A DNA stretch of 64,000 nt from Allomuricauda sp. CP2A (GTDB taxonomy: Bacteria > Bacteroidota > Bacteroidia > Flavobacteriales > Flavobacteriaceae), in assembly GCF_001683915.1 (NCBI RefSeq), contig NZ_LXTT01000039.1:1-64000 (forward strand). Reading direction: 5' to 3'. This document shows positions 54,705-62,674 of this stretch, one piece after another; position 1 is the stretch's first letter; every line of letters starts with the position of its first letter. Position numbers and translations under genes: made by a program. Under the pieces are notes generated by a model. That model was not told where the DNA came from. It saw only the letters and a program-made list of their open reading frames with translations, and ran no database searches.

Positions 54705-55172
54705 TTAAGTGGTATTGTTTTTTTCTCGGTCGGTACCGCTGCACGCTGTATGGAAACATTTGGACAAACGGTTCCAACCATTGGTGGCAATGATGCAAAA
54801 GGTCAGTGCGACAAGATCTTCTTCGGAAAAATAACCCCGCGTGGTCCTATACAGGTCATCCGGGATTTCATGGGCCGAAATCAGGGTCAATGCCTCTGTC
54901 CATGCCAAAGCGGCCCTTTCCCGTTCTGAAAAAAGGGCAGAGCCTTCCCACTTGCCCAAGGCGACTAAACGCTGCTCGCTTTCACCTGTGGCCAGGGCAT
55001 TCCTAACGTGCATACCCAAACATTTGTCACATCCGTTAATCTGGGTGACCCTCAACTTTACCAGTTCACATAGGGAAGGCTTAAGATTTGAAATGGAAGC
55101 GCACCTTTCCATTTCTAACAGCCCTTTTAAGGCCGTGGAGTTCGATTTCAGTATGTCCAGTCGTTCTTTCAT
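54705..55172 (-). CDS. AhpD-like carboxymuconolactone-decarboxylase family protein
   Basis: The start at 55172 gives MKERLDILKSNS. The redox motif INGCDKCLGMHVRNALATGES (C-x2-C-x3-H) matches AhpD-type peroxidase partners. SERERAALAWTEALTLI and WNRLSKCFHT complete the fold. Length 155 aa is normal. It lies 4 bases before the SDR gene and 11 after the next CMD gene. Confidence 0.9.
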   Translation of the reverse strand: MKERLDILKSNSTALKGLLEMERCASISNLKPSLCELVKLRVTQINGCDKCLGMHVRNALATGESEQRLVALGKWEGSALFSERERAALAWTEALTLISAHEIPDDLYRTTRGYFSEEDLVALTFCIIATNGWNRLSKCFHTACSGTDREKNNTT

Positions 55173-55183
55173 CTTGTATGGTT

Positions 55184-55498
55184 TCACGGATTCTTTTCCA
55201 TTTCCTCCATGGCGATATTGGCATGGGAGTAGGCGGCCCCGGCCCGCATTTCGGCGGCCACCCAAATGGCTTCCATAATCTCTTCCTTACTTGCCCCTCT
55301 GCGCAATGCCAATGGTGTGTGCGCCTTGATACACCAAGGACATTGTGTGACATGGGCCACCGCCACCGCTATGAGTTGTTTTGTCTTTTCGTCCAGGACC
55401 CCCTCCTTAAAGACCGTTCGACTGAACTTGCGCCAAGCTTCAACCTGGTTCGGGGCAAGATCGGCCTTTTTTTGTGCCAATTCTGTTTCTTTGCTCAT
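55184..55498 (-). CDS. Carboxymuconolactone decarboxylase (CMD) family protein
   Basis: A 104-aa single CMD domain has the redox pair in VTQCPWCIKAHTPLALRRGASKEEIMEAIWVAAEMRAGAAYSHA. The C-x2-C-x3-H motif suggests thiol peroxidase or disulfide reductase activity with a partner rather than true gamma-carboxymuconolactone decarboxylation. It is co-directional with its AhpD-like neighbour and with osmC. Confidence 0.9.
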   Translation of the reverse strand: MSKETELAQKKADLAPNQVEAWRKFSRTVFKEGVLDEKTKQLIAVAVAHVTQCPWCIKAHTPLALRRGASKEEIMEAIWVAAEMRAGAAYSHANIAMEEMEKNP

Positions 55499-55522
55499 CG
55501 TATTTCTGTTTTGTAGGAATGG

Positions 55523-55939
55523 TTATTGTAATTCCGCATCCAAGGTTATTTCAACATCCAAGGCTTTGCTGACAGGGCAATTGTCTTTGGCCTCATGGGC
55601 GCACTCCATAAAGGTTTCTTGGTCGATGTCGGGTATGACGGCCCGTAGGGTCAAATGGGATTTGGTGAGCTCAAGGGAATCCACATCCATGGAGACCATG
55701 CTGGTGACATCCAGGGATTCTGCCGTAAACCCGGCTTCGTTGAGGAAAAGACTCAAGGCCATGGCAAAACAACCGGCATGTGCCGCGGCAAGCAATTCAT
55801 CGGGATTAGTGGCCTTACCATCCCCGAACCGGGAATTGAAGCAATATTTGTGGTTGTCCAACACCTTGCTCTGGGTAGTGATGACACCTTCCCCTTCCAT
55901 TAAGGAGCCGTTCCAAACAGCATTCGCGTTACGTTTCAT
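55523..55939 (-). CDS. OsmC/Ohr-family peroxidase
   Basis: This thiol peroxidase acts on organic hydroperoxides. The two active Cys are in LAAAHAGCFAMALSLFLNEAG and in AKDNCPVSKALDVEITL. TNPDELLAA is typical of OsmC. Length 138 aa is normal. It lies between aconitase and the CMD genes in an antioxidant run. Confidence 0.92.
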   Translation of the reverse strand: MKRNANAVWNGSLMEGEGVITTQSKVLDNHKYCFNSRFGDGKATNPDELLAAAHAGCFAMALSLFLNEAGFTAESLDVTSMVSMDVDSLELTKSHLTLRAVIPDIDQETFMECAHEAKDNCPVSKALDVEITLDAELQ

Positions 55940-55999
55940 AAGTTTTTGTTTTAAAGATTAGTATACTATTGAAGGGACCCTTGTAGGTCTTCCTTGATT

Positions 56000-58768
56000 T
56001 TATTGATTTAAATATTGGCGCAGTACATACTGTAATATGCCACCATGACGATAGTAGGCAATTTCAATATCCGAATCCAATCGGACCGTTGCCTTGAACC
56101 TTACTTGGGTTCCATTTTGTTTTTGGGCAATCACCTCAAGGTCTTTCAAGGGTTTCAAAACTTCTGTTATGCCGGTAATGGTAAAAGTTTCATTACCATC
56201 GAGATTTAATTTTTTTGCTGTATCACCCTGTTGGTATTGGATGGGCAAAACGCCCATGCCTATAAGGTTGCTCCTGTGGATCCGTTCAAAACTTTCGGCC
56301 AATACACATTGGACCCCTAAAAGAAAAGTGCCCTTGGCCGCCCAATCCCTGGAAGAACCACTACCATATTCCTTACCGGCCAGAACGACCAAGGGTGTTT
56401 GATCTGACTTGTATTTCATGGCGGCATCAAAGACCGACATCACCTCACCTGTGGGCAAAAACCGGGTGTATCCCCCTTCTTGGTCCACAAGCCCGTTCTT
56501 GATACGGACATTGGCAAAGGTGCCCCGAACCATGACCGCATCATTGCCCCGACGGCTCCCATAGGAATTGAAATCCCTTGGGCTTACCCCACAACTGACC
56601 AAATAACGGCCCGCAGCCGAATTTTCATCAAAAGAGCCCGCCGGGGAAATATGGTCTGTGGTAATACTGTCCCCCAATACCAGTAAGGCCCTTGCATTTT
56701 TGATGTCCAGTGTTTCCGGTACCGCTGTTGGAAGGTCATTGAAGAAGGGTGCCTCCTTAATGTAGGTGGAACCCCCGTCCCAATGGTACAGTTCTCCGGT
56801 TGGGGACTCGAGGGCCTTCCAGCTCTTGTTACCCGCAAAGATTTCCCCGTAGTTTTTGGCGAAGTCCTTAGGGGAAAGCACATCGGCCAAAATGGAATTG
56901 ATCTCGTAATCCGTTGGCCAGATGTCCTTGAGATACACGGCTTGTCCGTTCCTATCATGGCTTATGGGCTCCTGGTTCATGTCAATATCGACTCTTCCCG
57001 CCAGGGCGTAGGCGACCACAAGCATGGGGGACATTAAAAAGTTCATTTTTACCTGGGGGTGTACCCGGGCCTCAAAATTTCTATTGCCCGACAATACCGA
57101 GGCGGCCACCAATTGGTGTTGGTCGATCGCTTGGGCAATGGGAGGGGGCAAGGGCCCCGAATTTCCTATGCATGAAGTACACCCATAACCGACCAAATGG
57201 AATTGTAGGGCCTCCAGATCCTTCATCAAATCCGCTCTTTCCAAATAATCGGTGACCACTTTGGAACCGGGGGCAAGGGAAGTCTTTACCCATGGCCTGA
57301 CATCAATGCCCCGCTCCCGGGCCTTTTTGGCCACAAGGCCCGCCCCGATCATCACGTAGGGGTTGGAGGTGTTGGTACAGGAGGTAATGGCCGCAATGAC
57401 GACCGAACCATCCGCAAGCATGAACCCATCATTACCCTTGTCGATCCAAGCCGTTCTGAGCGCTTTCCTTTCCTTGGTGCCCAAATGCTCCGAACCGGAA
57501 GGAGAAGATTGGTGACCTTGCTTAGGGGATGGGGATCCTAAGGTGGGCATTGTCCTATGGTCAGGGGATACATAGTCCCTGTGATGGGATTGGGAGAGGA
57601 AATCTATAAACGTGGATTTTAGATTTTTCAGTAAAATTTTGTCCTGAGGTCTCTTGGGACCCGCCACTGTGGGTTCTATGGTCGAGATGTCCAGTTCAAG
57701 GACCTTGGTGTAGGCGATGTGGTCCTCATGCTCCCGCCAGAGCATATTGGTCTTACAATAGGATTCCACCAATGCCAGTTGTTCTTCAGGACGATTGCTC
57801 GCCCTCATATATTCAAGGGTCTTGTCATCAATAGGGAAGTAGGTGACGGTGCACCCAAATTCTGGCGACATATTGCCAATGGTGGCCCGATCCGGCACGG
57901 AAAGGTGATCCAATCCGGGGCCAAAGACTTCCACAAATTTTCCCACGACCCCCTCTTGCCTCAACAGGTTGGCCACGGTCAATACCAAATCGGTGGCCGT
58001 GGACCCCAAGGGAAGCCTTCCCTTGAGCCTAAGGCCAATGACCTCCGGCAAGATAAAGTAAAGAGGTTGCCCCAATACGGCAGCCTCGGCCTCGATGCCC
58101 CCGACCCCCCAGGCCAGTACACCGATTCCATTGACCATGGGTGTGTGACTATCCGTTCCGACCAAGGTATCCGGAAAAAGTTCACCCTCCCTTTCAATGA
58201 CACCTTTTGAGAAATATTCCAAATTGACTTGGTGGCAAATCCCCATTCCCGGGGGGACCACCCTAAAATTGGAAAAGGATTTCTGTGCCCACTTCAAAAA
58301 CGCATATCGTTCTTGGTTCCGTTGGTATTCCTTTTCGATGTTTCGATCATAGGAATAGGCCGTGCCAAAAAAGTCCACCTGGACGGAATGGTCAATGACC
58401 AGATCAACGGGGACCAAGGGATTGATCGTTTTCGGATCCTTGCCCTTTCGAGCCAACTCGGCACGTAACGATGCTATGTCGACGACTGCGGGAACACCGG
58501 TAAAGTCCTGCATCAATACCCGGGCCGGCTTAAAGGGAATATCCTTGTTGGAGGGTTTGGACCCCCAATGCAAAAGGGTTTCAATATTTTCCTGGGTTAC
58601 GGAGAACCCATCATGGTTCCGTAGGGCATTTTCCAATAGGATACGGATGGAAAATGGCAATCGATCAATATCATGGCCCTGTTTTTTGAGTTCCCCAAGG
58701 CTGTAATATCCATAATCTTTCCCATTTACCGTAATCTTCTTTTTTGTAATGTAAGGTGTATTTGCCAT
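56000..58768 (-). CDS. acnA: Aconitate hydratase A
   Basis: TCA-cycle enzyme interconverting citrate and isocitrate, of the AcnA/IRP1 type (922 aa). Cluster cysteines are in ITSCTNTSNPYVMIG and GYGCTSCIGNSGPLP. QDFTGVPAVVD, the IDHSVQVD loop, GTDSHTPMVNGIGVLAWGVGGIEAE and GKEYGSGSSRDWAAKG are conserved. AcnA-type enzymes are the oxidation-resistant, stress-associated aconitases in E. coli. It is co-directional with peroxidases and globins. Confidence 0.97.
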   Translation of the reverse strand: MANTPYITKKKITVNGKDYGYYSLGELKKQGHDIDRLPFSIRILLENALRNHDGFSVTQENIETLLHWGSKPSNKDIPFKPARVLMQDFTGVPAVVDIASLRAELARKGKDPKTINPLVPVDLVIDHSVQVDFFGTAYSYDRNIEKEYQRNQERYAFLKWAQKSFSNFRVVPPGMGICHQVNLEYFSKGVIEREGELFPDTLVGTDSHTPMVNGIGVLAWGVGGIEAEAAVLGQPLYFILPEVIGLRLKGRLPLGSTATDLVLTVANLLRQEGVVGKFVEVFGPGLDHLSVPDRATIGNMSPEFGCTVTYFPIDDKTLEYMRASNRPEEQLALVESYCKTNMLWREHEDHIAYTKVLELDISTIEPTVAGPKRPQDKILLKNLKSTFIDFLSQSHHRDYVSPDHRTMPTLGSPSPKQGHQSSPSGSEHLGTKERKALRTAWIDKGNDGFMLADGSVVIAAITSCTNTSNPYVMIGAGLVAKKARERGIDVRPWVKTSLAPGSKVVTDYLERADLMKDLEALQFHLVGYGCTSCIGNSGPLPPPIAQAIDQHQLVAASVLSGNRNFEARVHPQVKMNFLMSPMLVVAYALAGRVDIDMNQEPISHDRNGQAVYLKDIWPTDYEINSILADVLSPKDFAKNYGEIFAGNKSWKALESPTGELYHWDGGSTYIKEAPFFNDLPTAVPETLDIKNARALLVLGDSITTDHISPAGSFDENSAAGRYLVSCGVSPRDFNSYGSRRGNDAVMVRGTFANVRIKNGLVDQEGGYTRFLPTGEVMSVFDAAMKYKSDQTPLVVLAGKEYGSGSSRDWAAKGTFLLGVQCVLAESFERIHRSNLIGMGVLPIQYQQGDTAKKLNLDGNETFTITGITEVLKPLKDLEVIAQKQNGTQVRFKATVRLDSDIEIAYYRHGGILQYVLRQYLNQ

Positions 58769-58916
58769 CGGTTCATCTGTTTTTGTTCCTATTTATATCA
58801 TATCTACCTTTCAGTAAGGTAAGAAAATGTCCTTGCCCCTTAAAAGTTAAATGCTCCATATTGGGAAACCACCGCGCCTATCATGTCCGACCGTTGTTCC
58901 AGTGATTCATTTCTGG

Positions 58917-59216
58917 TCAGATAAATTGGATTTCAGCATTCACGGCCATGGTGACAACAGCCTTGAATTCTTTCAATACGGTGAGGGTATGTTCTTTTTG
59001 TGCAGGGATGATGAACACACTGTCCTTTCCCAGTTTATGTTCGCCATCACACATTTTTAAAAGGGCCTCTCCCTTATTGACCATTACCACTGCTTCCCCG
59101 GTACTATGATGGTGGGGCATTACCATGCCCGGTAACCCTACGACTTCCAAAACCTTGTAGGTCTTACCTTTGACCAAAACCTGTAATTCGGGCCTGTTCA
59201 TTGTTTCCATAATCAA
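58917..59216 (-). CDS. Small cupin-domain protein
   Basis: A 99-aa single cupin has motif 1 GMVMPHHHSTGEAVVMVNKGEALL and motif 2 GKDSVFIIPAQKEHTLTVL with several His for a metal. The function is unknown. It overlaps the tryptophan dioxygenase gene by 4 bases (ATGA), so the two are coupled. A second Met three codons in is an alternative start. Confidence 0.85.
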   Translation of the reverse strand: MIMETMNRPELQVLVKGKTYKVLEVVGLPGMVMPHHHSTGEAVVMVNKGEALLKMCDGEHKLGKDSVFIIPAQKEHTLTVLKEFKAVVTMAVNAEIQFI

Positions 59217-60124
59217 CTACTTTTTGTTTCTCCCCACTGTTCCTTTTCAATTTCGGTCCACAGCGCCGGGAAGAATTTGCGCTGTTGGTGGCTCGGATGT
59301 AGATACTTTTTCCATTGGGAACCGCCAGTGGCAGTTTTCTTTTCGTCTTTACTTTCCAAATAATGGGCGGCCGTCTTTAGGTGTACCAAGGGCCACTTCA
59401 CATTATAGAGATGGTCGAATTCCTTGAGGACACCCAAAAGTAGGGTTGATGGGTCCTGTAAGCCCTTTAGTTTATCCTGTAAGGTCTGCCCCCGTACCTT
59501 TTTGGCCAAAATCATGAAATCCTCAAGATATCTTTCCTCAAATCGCGCCAAGGTCAAGGTCCTTTTGCCCGTGTTGCGATCATACCCGGCATCCCTCCAA
59601 TAGATATGGTCAAAATAATCCTGAATGGATGGTTCTTTGGGGAGTCTTTTCCTGCCTTCCGCGTTTATGAGGTTTTCCAAAGGGGTACAAAGGAGTTCGA
59701 TGTATCGGAACTGGGCACTCTGAAAACCACTGGCAGGGGTCAAGGTCTTACGAAATTCCTGGTATTCCCCATAATCCATCCCATCTTTCATGATAGCAAA
59801 GGAATCGATCAGCATTTTGGTGTAGCGTATGCAACGTTTGACCTTTGTGGCCATCTGCTCCCCACTAACTCCCTCCCTATATACGAGCTGTTCCAGTTCA
59901 TGCCGCATCATTTTCAATAGGAGTTCGGTAACTTGGTGGTACAGGATGAAGATGGTTTCATCCTTGAACGGGGTTCGGGGTCTTTGCAGGCTCAGCAAGG
60001 TATCGACCCCTATATAATCCCAATAGGAAATGGGTGCTGCATGTAGGAGCCCTTGTAGATAGGTTTCCGGGTTCTCACCCATTTCTTGGTATTTGTTAAT
60101 GATTTGATCAATCGTATCGGTCAT
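59213..60124 (-). CDS. kynA: Tryptophan 2,3-dioxygenase family protein
   Basis: This heme enzyme opens the indole ring to make N-formylkynurenine. Signatures: YIGVDTLLSLQRP near the start, FILYHQVTELLLKMMRHELEQL with the active-site His, and TLTPASGFQSAQFRYIELL, the conserved substrate/heme region. Length 303 aa is near the family (about 280-300). No other kynurenine-pathway gene is in the window, so its role here is open. It lies 3 bases after a small membrane-protein gene. Confidence 0.92.
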   Translation of the reverse strand: MTDTIDQIINKYQEMGENPETYLQGLLHAAPISYWDYIGVDTLLSLQRPRTPFKDETIFILYHQVTELLLKMMRHELEQLVYREGVSGEQMATKVKRCIRYTKMLIDSFAIMKDGMDYGEYQEFRKTLTPASGFQSAQFRYIELLCTPLENLINAEGRKRLPKEPSIQDYFDHIYWRDAGYDRNTGKRTLTLARFEERYLEDFMILAKKVRGQTLQDKLKGLQDPSTLLLGVLKEFDHLYNVKWPLVHLKTAAHYLESKDEKKTATGGSQWKKYLHPSHQQRKFFPALWTEIEKEQWGETKSS

Positions 60125-60127
60125 AAG

Positions 60128-60571
60128 CTATCTTTTAAAAAGTTTAGTGCCCAAAAGGGCCAGACAGACGACCTTTATGATTTCCATACCTTCGTAATAT
60201 AGATGGAGGTATGAATTTTCAGGCTCCTGTCCTTGGAGCAATAGTTCCACCCGTATATTTAAAGCTGGTAGAAGCCAAACGGTCTGAAGGACCAATAAAG
60301 TCAACGGTATGGCATAAAGAGTGGTTCTGGGTGAAGGAAAATGGGCCTTGCCCACTACAAAATTGCCCAGTATGATAAGGGCAAACACCCATTCCACTTT
60401 GTTAAGGGCACTGAACACCAAGCGGCCTATGCCCAGTCCAAGGGGTACCGTTATGCCAGGGGCCTGGAACTTGAGCCAAGCCTCCATAAAACTAATGGCC
60501 CCGATAAAACCGATCCAAAGAAAGGAAGCAGCCAGTGCAATTGGATATCGTACATGTGCCCTCATCTCCAT
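60128..60571 (-). CDS. Hypothetical four-helix membrane protein (147 aa)
   Basis: Hydrophobic segments are ALAASFLWIGFIGAISFMEAW, VEWVFALIILGNFVVG, TTLYAIPLTLLVLQTVWLLPAL and a C-terminal IIKVVCLALLGTKLF. A Glu in FMEAW and a His before the last helix could be functional. I do not recognise a family. Overlap with the globin gene (10 bases) and adjacency to kynA imply one transcript. Confidence 0.75.
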   Translation of the reverse strand: MEMRAHVRYPIALAASFLWIGFIGAISFMEAWLKFQAPGITVPLGLGIGRLVFSALNKVEWVFALIILGNFVVGKAHFPSPRTTLYAIPLTLLVLQTVWLLPALNIRVELLLQGQEPENSYLHLYYEGMEIIKVVCLALLGTKLFKR

Positions 60572-60951
60572 ACATTTTTATTATGATTGGAACCGGTTGC
60601 AATGTTCTGATGGAACATTTCTGCCATTTTAGTGACCTGTTTTTTGAGTTCCTCGGTTTTTTTGCCTTCAAACAATTGATCCAAGGTTCCATGGAACAAT
60701 GTAACCCAGTGATCAAAATAATCCTTTCCATGGGGAAGGTCCACATGGGGTAAAAAAGGATTTCCGAAATATAAAGGATCATCGAGCAGCACAGAGTGCC
60801 AGAATCTGTACATTTTGTTCCTATGCTCGGGCCAATTCCCCTGCAAGGCCTCTTTGAATACAGGACCCAAAAGGTCATCGTTCCGTACCCCATCATAAAA
60901 GGCGTCGACAAATAGTTCAATATCATCTGCTGGCCGTATATCGCGTTTCAT
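60562..60951 (-). CDS. Group III truncated hemoglobin (second of two)
   Basis: The 2-on-2 globin is seen from DIELFVDAFYDGVRNDDLLGPVF and the His-containing segment GKDYFDHWVTLFHGTLDQLFEGKK. Its W-x-H and LDQLFEGK words parallel the 53081 globin. Length 129 aa. It is directly downstream of cbb3 oxidase accessory genes (stop/start overlap TAATG), so binding O2 or NO near the oxidase is plausible but unproved. Confidence 0.88.
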   Translation of the reverse strand: MKRDIRPADDIELFVDAFYDGVRNDDLLGPVFKEALQGNWPEHRNKMYRFWHSVLLDDPLYFGNPFLPHVDLPHGKDYFDHWVTLFHGTLDQLFEGKKTEELKKQVTKMAEMFHQNIATGSNHNKNVWR

Positions 60952-61373
60952 TAAAAAAAGGATTTATAGAATTCAGGGCTCCAGTACATGATTGCATAAA
61001 AAAGTGCGAAACCGACAAAAATGATCAAGAGGGCCCACACCCATGCGGGGATGGCCTTTGGGGTTTCCGAACCGCGGATAACGAATGAATCGTTCGTCTC
61101 ACTGCCATATGCATTTATGGTAATGGGGACCTGGGTATCGACCACTTCATTGTCCTTTAGGCCGACTACGGCAATTTCAGGACCATTGCGCACCTCGAAG
61201 GGAATGGTCCGTATCCCTTCCACATTATTGGATGACCGAGCCACGATGCGCAAACTGTGCTTGCCATCGGGTATCTTGGTGGTGTCGAGGACAAACTTCA
61301 CGGGAGGGGAAAACTCAGCAAAAGGCCTGGGTTCCTCATCCAAATAAACCTTAATGATCCTATTGTCCTCCAT
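60951..61373 (-). CDS. Membrane protein with Ig-like periplasmic domain (oxidase accessory)
   Basis: The soluble N-terminal part (about 1-100) is beta-rich with PVKFVLDTTKIPDGKHSLRIVA and VRNGPEIAVVGLKDNEVVDT, an Ig-like pattern. A single C-terminal helix (IPAWVWALLIIFVGFALFYAIMYW) anchors it. It overlaps the upstream 95-aa gene by 14 bases and lies in the cbb3 locus. It may play a FixH/CcoH-like assembly role, inferred from position. Confidence 0.7.
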   Translation of the reverse strand: MEDNRIIKVYLDEEPRPFAEFSPPVKFVLDTTKIPDGKHSLRIVARSSNNVEGIRTIPFEVRNGPEIAVVGLKDNEVVDTQVPITINAYGSETNDSFVIRGSETPKAIPAWVWALLIIFVGFALFYAIMYWSPEFYKSFF

Positions 61374-61647
61374 GTTCTCTTAAATTATGATCCCAAACAA
61401 TATTCTTGATGTGACCGGGATCACTCTCCTTGGGTCGTACCAAGAACTTTATACTAAAAAATAGAGTGACCACGACCAGAACAATGGCGGACCATGTTAT
61501 GACATAATCCATATTGCCTGTAGGTCCCTGTCCATGGGTGATATTTTCAAAACCTTTGGGCTGGTTTTTTTTACATAGGTCACATGCCCATGCCATCTGA
61601 TGGCCCAGACCAAAAAGTATGGCGTAGATGGGAATCAATCGTTTCAT
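61360..61647 (-). CDS. Small CxxC membrane protein of the oxidase locus (95 aa)
   Basis: A signal-like start (MKRLIPIYAILFGLGHQMAWA) is followed by CDLCKKNQPKGFENITHGQGP, a CxxC pair without the His needed for a c-type heme, then a helix (YVITWSAIVLVVVTLFFSIKFLV) and a short tail. It could be a redox-active or metal-binding CcoQ-like accessory subunit. It starts 3 bases after the CcoO gene's stop. I do not recognise a named family. Confidence 0.7.
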   Translation of the reverse strand: MKRLIPIYAILFGLGHQMAWACDLCKKNQPKGFENITHGQGPTGNMDYVITWSAIVLVVVTLFFSIKFLVRPKESDPGHIKNIVWDHNLREHGGQ

Positions 61648-61650
61648 TTC

Positions 61651-62664
61651 CTAAGGGTTTAGATCTTTGTTTATGTATTCACGTATCTTACGGACCTCTT
61701 CTTCGGTCACCTTTGAACCTGTATTGCCCCAACTGGTCCGCTCATGGGTGGCAATGGCAGCAATCTCGGCATCAGAAAGCTGATCGGCGAAGGCCTGCAT
61801 GGTCGCAAATTCGGAACGTGCATCATAGCCCTGTAAGATGATCTTGATCATCAGCTCCGGATCCTCGTCATTGACAATCTCGCTTCCTGCCAAAGGTGGA
61901 AATGCACCGGCCACTCCCTTGCCGTTGTCCTGGTGGCAAACGGCACAGGTCTGCAGGTATAGGGTTTCCCCATTAAGGGAACTGGTATTATTGATGTCCT
62001 TTGTATCGCCAGTTTGTTTTCGCTCCAAGGCGGGAATGAACTTTTCTTCCCGACCATCGGGCAGATCGGTCTGTTGCAACGACTGTAGATAGGCCACCAG
62101 TTGCAATGCTTCCTTTTTGGCTATTACGGTCGTGCCCCTGGGTGGCGCAAAGGACTCGGGAAGATTGACGACCTTGTCGTCCCCGCCAATGGAATTTGTA
62201 TCAATTATTTCGAACAACCACGGATAAGAGGGCATGATCGATTGTCCAACAACCGACCGTGGATTGTACAAATGAAGCAAGTGCCAATCAATACTGGGCT
62301 GGCGTTTTCCGATATTGGTCAGGTCGGGACCTGTACGTTCACTTCCCAAAAGGGAAGGGGATTGCCGCCAAACCCCCATACGTTCCTTGCTGTAATAATA
62401 ATCAGATGGAATGGAGGGACGGTCCCCCCACATGTTGTCCATTTCTATATTGCGTACCTGTTGGGTATGACAGGCGACGCAACCCTCCCGGATATAAACT
62501 TCCAGGCCATTCCTTTCGCTCTGTGTCATCACGGGTTGTTGGGGCAGGGGTTGGACATCCTGCATCTGATAGGCTGGAAACACCGCAACGATAAAACTAA
62601 GTGTTACAAACCCGACCAGGGCGGCTATGACCAATACTTTGTGATTTTTATGAAAATCGAACAT
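61651..62664 (-). CDS. ccoO: cbb3-type oxidase subunit II (CcoO) fused to a C-terminal cytochrome c domain
   Basis: The N-terminal helix (HKVLVIAALVGFVTLSFIVAVFPAYQM) and a CcoO domain carry the heme motif GCVACHTQQVR and the CcoO ending LYNPRSVVGQSIMPSYPWLF. A second domain (about 225-335) has a second heme motif TCAVCHQDNGKGVAGAFPPLAG. Ordinary CcoO is monoheme, with a separate diheme CcoP; here the extra heme is fused on. The start at 62664 (MFDFHKNHK) is 10 bases after the ccoN stop. Confidence 0.88.
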   Translation of the reverse strand: MFDFHKNHKVLVIAALVGFVTLSFIVAVFPAYQMQDVQPLPQQPVMTQSERNGLEVYIREGCVACHTQQVRNIEMDNMWGDRPSIPSDYYYSKERMGVWRQSPSLLGSERTGPDLTNIGKRQPSIDWHLLHLYNPRSVVGQSIMPSYPWLFEIIDTNSIGGDDKVVNLPESFAPPRGTTVIAKKEALQLVAYLQSLQQTDLPDGREEKFIPALERKQTGDTKDINNTSSLNGETLYLQTCAVCHQDNGKGVAGAFPPLAGSEIVNDEDPELMIKIILQGYDARSEFATMQAFADQLSDAEIAAIATHERTSWGNTGSKVTEEEVRKIREYINKDLNP

Positions 62665-62674
62665 AACATTTAAC

